DNA from: a virus
Direction: 5' to 3' (one strand)
IMG/VR virus record: IMGVR_UViG_3300048996_000129
Coordinates: 1 to 49,770 of that record
Length of the DNA stretch: 49,770 nucleotides
In this document: in pieces, positions 45,546 to 49,770 of the stretch
Numbering within the stretch: the first letter of the stretch is position 1
How the letters are laid out: each line of letters opens with the position of its first letter
Program-made: the position numbers and the translations under genes
Notes under the pieces: generated by a model
What the model was told of the DNA's origin: nothing
Database searches by the model: none
The model's input: the letters and a program-made list of their open reading frames with translations, nothing else

Positions 45546-45716
45546 GTGATCCGGACTATTCGCCGTGCGTTCAGCACGCGCGTCGAGTGTGACTGCGGGT
45601 TCGGGCAGTCCACAAGCAGCGATGCCCGCGCGGACGGCATCATCCGCTCCCACACCTGCCAGAGCCGTCCGCGGTCTGTCAGTCGCACCGCAAACCGCAA
45701 CAGCCGAAACGACTGA
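45546..45716 (+). CDS. Small Cys-containing protein (56 aa)
   Basis: GTG at 45546 with AAGGAG at 45535-45540. A basic start (VIRTIRRAFSTRVECDCGFG) with CDCG and a later His/Cys (SHTCQSRPR) suggests a small zinc site. It lies in the transfer region. No known family. Confidence 0.55.
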   Translation: MIRTIRRAFSTRVECDCGFGQSTSSDARADGIIRSHTCQSRPRSVSRTANRNSRND

Positions 45717-45727
45717 AGGAGATCACC

Positions 45728-46012
45728 ATGCCCCACACCGACACGACCACGATCGACGTCGCCGCGATGAAGGCACGGGCCGTCTATCTGCTCGTCGAGG
45801 CTGACAAGGCGGACCGCGCCGGCGCCTACAGCGCGCCCGTTGTGACGATGGCCCACAAGGCGACGCAGGCGCTGCACGATGCTGGCGTCCCGACTGCGGA
45901 TGTCCACCGTGAGCGCGACGAGCGGTTCATCCAGTACATCCAGGACTGCTGGGACCCCGGGTATGAGCCGACACTCGACGAGACCGGCGACGGCGCACCC
46001 GCCGCAGCCTGA
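45728..46012 (+). CDS. Hypothetical protein (94 aa)
   Basis: ATG at 45728 with AAGGAGATC upstream. It is helical (MKARAVYLLVEADKADRAGA, VTMAHKATQALHDAGVPTAD) with an aromatic/acidic C-terminal part (RFIQYIQDCWDPGYEP). Soluble. It directly precedes the gamma-like gene. Confidence 0.62.
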   Translation: MPHTDTTTIDVAAMKARAVYLLVEADKADRAGAYSAPVVTMAHKATQALHDAGVPTADVHRERDERFIQYIQDCWDPGYEPTLDETGDGAPAAA

Positions 46013-46027
46013 GAGGACACTCGAATC

Positions 46028-46441
46028 ATGACCATCGACTTGCTGTATGCGGCAACCCATCTGGTCACGACGTCCCGTCACGGTTCGCCAGCGATGATCC
46101 GCCGCTGTCTCCGGAGGGACCACGGCCTGCACATTCCCTACGCCACTGCCGAGCATCTCCTTGATCAGATGCAGGAACACGGCATCGTCGGGCCTTCGCA
46201 GGGCTCGCTGGCGCGGGATGTCCTCATGGACTACGAGGAGGCGTGCACAGCCCTCAAGCCCGCCCACGGCAGCAGCTGGGAAGACCCGGCCCCCCTGTGG
46301 GGTGTCCTGCATCCCGACTCGGAGACCGTCCTACCAACGACGGAAGGGAGCGCCCGGCATCTCGTGGCCTGCAACGACGACCGCCGCCTCGTCCGACGCG
46401 CGACCGCCGACAGCCTGTGGAAGGAGGTCGAGCCCGCCTGA
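46028..46441 (+). CDS. Free-standing FtsK-gamma-like winged helix (137 aa)
   Basis: ATG at 46028. Residues 3-67 match the FtsK gamma pattern: IDLLYAATHLVTTSRHGSPA, MIRRCLRRD, ATAEHLLDQMQEHGIVGPSQ, GSLARDVLMD. The G-I-V-G-P-x-x-G-S-x-x-R-x-V-L block is its hallmark. In FtsK this winged helix ends the protein and reads polar DNA motifs. Here it is a separate gene 2 kb after the translocase, with a different 70-residue C-terminal region. It may supply sequence reading in trans. Confidence 0.8.
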   Translation: MTIDLLYAATHLVTTSRHGSPAMIRRCLRRDHGLHIPYATAEHLLDQMQEHGIVGPSQGSLARDVLMDYEEACTALKPAHGSSWEDPAPLWGVLHPDSETVLPTTEGSARHLVACNDDRRLVRRATADSLWKEVEPA

Positions 46442-46457
46442 ACTACCCGCGCACGGC

Positions 46458-46492
46458 AGGGCCCTGATCGTCACCAGCATGATCGGGGCCCT
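46458..46492 (+). terminator. 12-bp hairpin after the gamma-like gene
   Basis: AGGGCCCTGATC (46458-46469) and GATCGGGGCCCT (46481-46492) pair with one G-U wobble around an 11-nt loop, followed by TT. It ends the transfer operon and precedes the secreted-protein genes. Confidence 0.7.
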
Positions 46493-46577
46493 TTCCTATG
46501 TCACAACCCGTGCACTTGCCAGCCGCGCCCAGCATTTCGGGCGCATCATGCCCGCACACCACGTTCCGGGGGGAACC

Positions 46578-46880
46578 ATGCACCGTCGAACACTCATCCT
46601 TGTCGCCGCGATCGCAGCCGCCGTCCTCGCCATCGGCGGCGGCACCTACTGGCTGAGCCGGCCGTCCTACGACGACCACGTAAAGAGCTGCGGGAAGGCC
46701 ATGACCTCGTCCGCGACGAAGACCGACCGGCCCGCAGAGTGCGACGAGTTGAGCCAAAAGGACTATGACACGGTGCGCGTGGGGTGGGCTCTGCAGCACA
46801 CGCTCGACAAGATGCCGAAGAAGGACCGGGACATGCTGGACTACTACGACGACGGGTCGATCAACGGCAGCATCGGCTAG
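46578..46880 (+). CDS. Signal-anchored or secreted protein (100 aa)
   Basis: ATG at 46578 with GGGGGGAACC before it. Residues 1-25 are a signal peptide or anchor (MHRRTLILVAAIAAAVLAIG). The exported part has two Cys (VKSCGKAM, AECDELS) that could form a disulphide and ends YYDDGSINGSIG. It resembles the small exported proteins of Streptomyces; function unknown. Confidence 0.68.
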   Translation: MHRRTLILVAAIAAAVLAIGGGTYWLSRPSYDDHVKSCGKAMTSSATKTDRPAECDELSQKDYDTVRVGWALQHTLDKMPKKDRDMLDYYDDGSINGSIG

Positions 46881-47080
46881 CCCGACACGACAGGGCCCCG
46901 ACCGCCATCTACGGCGGCCGGGGCTTTCGTCTGTGCGGGTACGGCCCGCGCCATCCAGCGATCATCGGTGACCTGCCGCGGGTACAGCGCCGGCTCCAAG
47001 CCCAGGCTGGCGCACAGGAGTTCTAGCGCCTGCTGGCACTCCCGCTGCGTGTCAGCGTGAACTCCGAAGCGGACCGCCAT
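46877..47080 (-). CDS. Small hypothetical protein (67 aa)
   Basis: ATG at 47080. The protein MAVRFGVHADTQRECQQALE then LLCASLGLEPALYP is a small alpha/beta domain with a disordered tail. Its end overlaps the hairpin and the neighbouring plus-strand stop. It may be the last gene of the minus-strand operon led by the RHH protein. Confidence 0.5.
   Translation of the reverse strand: MAVRFGVHADTQRECQQALELLCASLGLEPALYPRQVTDDRWMARAVPAQTKAPAAVDGGRGPVVSG
46895..46924. terminator. Hairpin with U tract after the exported-protein gene
   Basis: GCCCCG-A-CCGCC and GGCGG-C-CGGGGC form an 11-bp stem with one mismatch and are followed by TTT at 46925-46927. It serves the plus-strand gene ending at 46880. 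Confidence 0.65.
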
Positions 47081-47132
47081 AGGGGCAGTGTGACGGGCGG
47101 GCGGGGGAGTAGGGCGGGAACCGGGGAAGTGG

Positions 47133-47261
47133 CTACCGCCTGCGCCGGAAGTGCAACCACAGGCGGGCGACGATCAGACCCAGGACGATGACGCCGACCG
47201 TGATCTGCACCCAGCGGGGGAGAGTGCCCGAGCCGGGGAGATACAGGGCGAGGTCATCCAT
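47133..47261 (-). CDS. Small membrane protein (42 aa)
   Basis: ATG at 47261 overlaps the RHH gene's stop. A hydrophobic span (VQITVGVIVLGLIVARLWLH) ends in a strongly basic tail (FRRRR), so the N terminus is probably outside. It is short but well supported by coupling. Confidence 0.6.
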   Translation of the reverse strand: MDDLALYLPGSGTLPRWVQITVGVIVLGLIVARLWLHFRRRR

Positions 47262-47484
47262 CCGACGGCTCCTGGGGTTGAGGCTTCGACCATTCGCCAG
47301 CGGTGGGCCTGTCGGGCAGCTTGGCGCCGGTTTCGTGGACGTACCAACGCAGAAACTGGCGCAGCACCTTGGACATGTCGGCCTCGGGGTCGGGGCTTCC
47401 TTCGACGGCGTCTCCGAAGCGTTTCCACAGGTCTGCTGGTGCGCGGAACTTCCGAAGCCCGGTGGGCCCCTTGGTCGCTGCCAT
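47254..47484 (-). CDS. Ribbon-helix-helix-like DNA-binding protein (76 aa)
   Basis: ATG at 47484 with AAGGAGG upstream. The N-terminal half (LRKFRAPADLWKRFGDAVEG) and following helix (DMSKVLRQFLRWYVHETGAK) fit an RHH/CopG-type repressor: a short strand, then two helices. It is divergent from the 47602 gene across three TGTGGC(C/T)ACA sites and is their probable ligand (inference). Confidence 0.68.
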   Translation of the reverse strand: MAATKGPTGLRKFRAPADLWKRFGDAVEGSPDPEADMSKVLRQFLRWYVHETGAKLPDRPTAGEWSKPQPQEPSDG

Positions 47485-47506
47485 GCGGCCTCCTTGTGGG
47501 TTCGTC

Positions 47507-47563
47507 TGTGGCTACACGAATCTTCTCACGAGGCTTGTGCTGTGGCCACAGTGTGGCTACATT
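47507..47563. promoter_or_regulatory. Divergent promoter with TGTGGC(C/T)ACA operators
   Basis: TGTGGCTACA occurs at 47507-47516 and 47552-47561, and the palindrome TGTGGCCACA at 47541-47550. The last two are 11 bp apart, one helical turn. TTGTGC (47535-47540) and TACATT (47558-47563) with a 17-bp spacer form a promoter for the 47602 gene; two operators fall between and over its elements. Confidence 0.65.
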
Positions 47564-47601
47564 GGAACTATCGCCAAGGGGAACCAGCAGGGGAGACGGA
47601 A

Positions 47602-48234
47602 ATGGCAACCACCGAGATCAGCATCAGCGTCGAAGACCTTGTCATCGGCGACGAGATCGTCTCCCGCACCACGTTCTCCTTCGATCACGGAACCCAGACC
47701 CACACCGGATCCTGGACCGTCGACGCGATCCGCTGGATGGCCGACAACCGGCTCGCCGACGTCTGGACCGACAACGGCGTCCTCAGCTTCCGGCGTGGAG
47801 ACCAGGTCGTCGTCCGACGTCAGACCGCAGACGAGACCGTCAGCGACGCCACCGCATCAACTCCCGGCCAGCAGTTCGCCCAAGAGATGCGGCACTTCCT
47901 CTCCATCGGCACCCGCACTCGCCGCGACCGCAAGGGCCGCGACCTCCACCGCGAGATCGCCGAATGGATCGTCACCGCCGCCATGCAACGCGGCACCCTC
48001 CACCCTGACCAGGAAGCCGCCTTCGCCCCCGCCTTCGACGCCGCCAGTACTTGGGTCAAGGACATCAAGAACGGGCGCGGCTCCTGGATGGTCATCGAGC
48101 ACATCGACCAGCTCAGCCCCTGGCAGTTCTGCAAGCTCCTCGGCGACATGGTCGACGCCGAAGTCAACTCCACCAGTGTGGGCGCCCAGTACTTCGCGCA
48201 GATGCGCACCCGGCTCCTTGTCCAGGCTGCCTGA
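47602..48234 (+). CDS. Hypothetical protein (210 aa)
   Basis: ATG at 47602 with GGGGAGACGG upstream. The N-terminal ~75 residues are beta-rich (ISVEDLVIGDEIVSRTTFSF, VLSFRRGDQVVVRR). The rest is helical (IAEWIVTAAMQRGTLHPDQE, FCKLLGDMVDAEVN). It is the target of the RHH-operator promoter, so production is probably tightly repressed. No family recognised. Confidence 0.68.
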   Translation: MATTEISISVEDLVIGDEIVSRTTFSFDHGTQTHTGSWTVDAIRWMADNRLADVWTDNGVLSFRRGDQVVVRRQTADETVSDATASTPGQQFAQEMRHFLSIGTRTRRDRKGRDLHREIAEWIVTAAMQRGTLHPDQEAAFAPAFDAASTWVKDIKNGRGSWMVIEHIDQLSPWQFCKLLGDMVDAEVNSTSVGAQYFAQMRTRLLVQAA

Positions 48235-48243
48235 CCCACCCCA

Positions 48244-48269
48244 GGGCCCGGCCTTCACCGGCCGGGCCC
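48244..48269 (+). terminator. 10-bp hairpin
   Basis: GGGCCCGGCC (48244-48253) and GGCCGGGCCC (48260-48269) are exact complements around a 6-nt loop, starting 9 bp after the previous stop. No U tract. Confidence 0.65.
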
Positions 48270-48292
48270 GCCGATCCACCGAGGAGGACCTC

Positions 48293-48412
48293 ATGGAGTT
48301 GATCGTCGAAGCCGTCCGCTGGATGTGGGGCTACCACGACGTGATGGTCGCCGTCGCTGTCGGCGCCGCCGTGCTCGCCGTCGCGGACGCCGTGATCCGG
48401 CCCGCGCGCTGA
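48293..48412 (+). CDS. Small membrane peptide (39 aa)
   Basis: ATG at 48293 with GAGGAGGA at 48281-48288. It has an amphipathic start (MELIVEAVRWMWGYHDVM) and one hydrophobic span (VAVAVGAAVLAVADAVI). The strong ribosome site supports it. Confidence 0.58.
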   Translation: MELIVEAVRWMWGYHDVMVAVAVGAAVLAVADAVIRPAR

Positions 48413-48441
48413 CCACACCATCTGCACCCAGGGGGAACCGC

Positions 48442-48834
48442 ATGATTGCCAAGCTTCGTCGCCGGACAACCGCCGCCGCCCAGCGCGTCACCAAGGCCCT
48501 CGCCTACCGCGCCCGCAGCGGCCACATCGCCGCCCTCGTCGACGCCGGGGACCTCGTCCGCACCAGCGACGTCCTCGACCGGCTCGGCGCCACCGACCTG
48601 AAGGACGGCTACAAGTCCTGGTACGGCCGCCACGTCAAGAAGGCGCACATCGCCGCAGCCGGCGCCGAGCCGATCCGCGTGTGGGCGCAGCACCGCACCA
48701 CCGGCAAGTGGATCCACGTCCACGTCTACAGCCCGTTCGACATCGCCCTGTACGTCGGCCTCGCGAGCTACAAGCAGACCCAGCACCTCGCCCGACCGGC
48801 CTTCTTCCAGGCCGTATACACGGAGTGCGCCTAG
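48442..48834 (+). CDS. Hypothetical protein (130 aa)
   Basis: ATG at 48442 with GGGGGAACC. A basic start (LRRRTTAAAQRVTKALAYRA) precedes a soluble alpha/beta domain (DVLDRLGATDLKDGYKSWYG, HVKKAHIAAAGAEPIRVW, WIHVHVYSPFDIALYVGLAS). DNA-associated by charge, but no family is known. Confidence 0.64.
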   Translation: MIAKLRRRTTAAAQRVTKALAYRARSGHIAALVDAGDLVRTSDVLDRLGATDLKDGYKSWYGRHVKKAHIAAAGAEPIRVWAQHRTTGKWIHVHVYSPFDIALYVGLASYKQTQHLARPAFFQAVYTECA

Positions 48835-48867
48835 ACCAACTTCCAGGCAGCGGAGGCCGGACCGGTC

Positions 48868-48969
48868 GTGATCGATCTGCGCACCCCCGACTGGGATGAA
48901 ACCCCCGCCGAAGCGGCCCGCTTCGACGACCACTACTGGGACGACCTCTACGACCGAGACGAGGGCTGA
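48868..48969 (+). CDS. Tiny acidic peptide (33 aa)
   Basis: GTG at 48868 with GCGGAGG upstream; the stop overlaps the next ATG. It is highly acidic and aromatic (FDDHYWDDLYDRDEG). It could be a DNA-mimic-like peptide or simple leader for the next gene. Supported by coupling only. Confidence 0.45.
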   Translation: MIDLRTPDWDETPAEAARFDDHYWDDLYDRDEG

Positions 48970-49196
48970 TGACCGCCCCGACCGCCCTGTCGGCCGCCGA
49001 GGAGTACCCGATCCGCCGCGTCCGTTTCGTCAACGGCCGCATATATCACCGCACTCGACGCCCCACCGACGAACGCTGGTGGGACCTGCTGCACGCAGCC
49101 TGCGGGAAGACCGGATACCTGTGCCGCGGATACCCATCCGGCGCCGTCCGGGAATGCCGCGGATGCGCGCGAGCCGTCGGCGACGACCAGCCATAG
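48969..49196 (+). CDS. Small Cys-containing protein (75 aa)
   Basis: ATG overlaps the previous stop (TGATG). A beta-rich first half (EEYPIRRVRFVNGRIYHRTR) and two Cys groups (AACGKTGYLCRGYP and ECRGCARAVG) suggest a zinc ribbon. Common in Streptomyces mobile elements; no function. Confidence 0.6.
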   Translation: MTAPTALSAAEEYPIRRVRFVNGRIYHRTRRPTDERWWDLLHAACGKTGYLCRGYPSGAVRECRGCARAVGDDQP

Positions 49197-49207
49197 TCCG
49201 CCGCGCG

Positions 49208-49238
49208 AGAGCCCGCCCCGGTCAAAGGGGCGGGCTCT
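49208..49238 (+). terminator. Perfect 12-bp hairpin
   Basis: AGAGCCCGCCCC (49208-49219) and GGGGCGGGCTCT (49227-49238) are exact complements around a 7-nt loop, 11 bp after the previous stop. Confidence 0.78.
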
Positions 49239-49363
49239 ATCGCTGCTGCAGGACAAGGCGGGACGCCGCGGCGAAAGGCGATCCGGGGTGAATCCGCCGA
49301 TTCCATCGACTACCCCACCTGTGCGTCGATAGCATCCCCGCCTCACATGCACCGGGGGAAACC

Positions 49364-49717
49364 ATGCGCCGCACCACCGTCGCCGCTCTACTCACAGCTT
49401 CCACACTCGCTCTGGCCGGCTGCTCAGCCAGTGTCCCGAAGGCGCCGACGAAGACCACCGTTACGGCCACCAAAACCGCAACGTCCTCACTTAGCCAGGC
49501 GGAGACTGCCCGCCTGTGCATCGTCGCCGTCTCCAAGGCGGCCCCCAGGTGGGAGGACTGGAACTTCGACCTCGGTTCCTGGCAGGACGATCCGCGGACT
49601 CCCGCAGCCTGCCAGCCCCTAGCGGATGAGAAGTTCCCCCCGCGAGGCAATCGAAAGTTCCAGGATGCACTCATCGCTGGGTTGGAGTTGGCGGATGATC
49701 CGCGTGCGGATCAGTAG
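49364..49717 (+). CDS. Small lipoprotein (117 aa)
   Basis: ATG at 49364 with GGGGGAAACC. The signal peptide MRRTTVAALLTASTLALAGC ends in a lipobox (LAGC), so Cys20 should be lipidated and the protein anchored outside the membrane. A Thr/Ala/Lys-rich linker follows, then a small domain with two Cys (LCIVAVSKAAPRWEDWN, ACQPLADEKF). Function unknown; surface exclusion is one possibility for an element gene. Confidence 0.8.
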   Translation: MRRTTVAALLTASTLALAGCSASVPKAPTKTTVTATKTATSSLSQAETARLCIVAVSKAAPRWEDWNFDLGSWQDDPRTPAACQPLADEKFPPRGNRKFQDALIAGLELADDPRADQ

Positions 49718-49770
49718 GGGGCGGGCGTAGCGAAACCCGCGTCGTGGATCCTCCGGGAGGTGCCGTTGTC

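Overview
The window is high-GC actinobacterial DNA, most likely from Streptomyces. Evidence: strong G/C bias at third codon positions, frequent GTG starts, ATGA/GTGA/TGATG translational couplings, GGAGG-type ribosome sites, and a recognisable Streptomyces-type sugar ABC permease tail. No rRNA, tRNA or CRISPR was seen. Nearly everything looks like one mobile element with a phage-like early region and a plasmid-like transfer region. No terminase, portal, capsid, tail or lysis gene was recognised, so I read it as an integrative plasmid / conjugative element (or phage-plasmid chimera) rather than a complete prophage.

Layout. 1-5.7 kb: small regulatory and accessory genes, including a divergent operator array (991-1057), an XRE-TPR regulator paired with a SLOG-like nucleotide-binding protein, and a LexA-type box. 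5.78-6.23 kb: a probable attP. It holds the 3' end of a sugar ABC transporter permease gene, flanked by two copies of an arm-like repeat and abutting a tyrosine integrase (6109-7515, minus). 7.5-9.4 kb: a control switch with an XRE-like repressor facing an XRE regulator and an excisionase-like HTH protein. 9.5-14.5 kb: a BRO/KilA-type antirepressor and a run of tightly coupled small genes ending in an N6-adenine-type methyltransferase. 14.6-23.6 kb: DNA metabolism, with a DEDDh exonuclease, a PD-(D/E)XK exonuclease with a putative annealing protein, a C5-cytosine methyltransferase, a winged-helix initiator-like protein carrying five phased iteron-like palindromes, and DnaB helicase. 23.6-31.2 kb: coupled small genes including two MazG-like proteins, an HNH-GntR fusion, a LuxR-type HTH protein and an HNH endonuclease with duplicated zinc modules.

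31.2-35.6 kb is a mostly minus-strand block with an unknown two-gene operon, a wHTH/GIY-YIG fusion and HTH regulators with operator repeats. 35.7-49.7 kb is a plasmid-like block on the plus strand. It has DUF6907- and DUF4236-like small proteins, a Nudix hydrolase, a ParB/Srx-like protein, a DUF2637 membrane protein, an FtsK/TraB-type DNA translocase, a striking 151-bp dyad-symmetric array of TGCTCG repeats, a basic zinc-finger protein, a free-standing FtsK-gamma-like winged helix, an RHH repressor with operators, and a small lipoprotein.

How the parts may work together (inference): the integrase and excisionase-like protein move the element in and out of the permease gene; repressor, antirepressor and a possible SOS input control the switch; the initiator binds iterons inside its own gene and loads DnaB; the exonuclease/annealing pair and methyltransferases process and protect the DNA; the translocase, its membrane partner, the TGCTCG array and the separate gamma domain form a candidate double-stranded-DNA transfer system.
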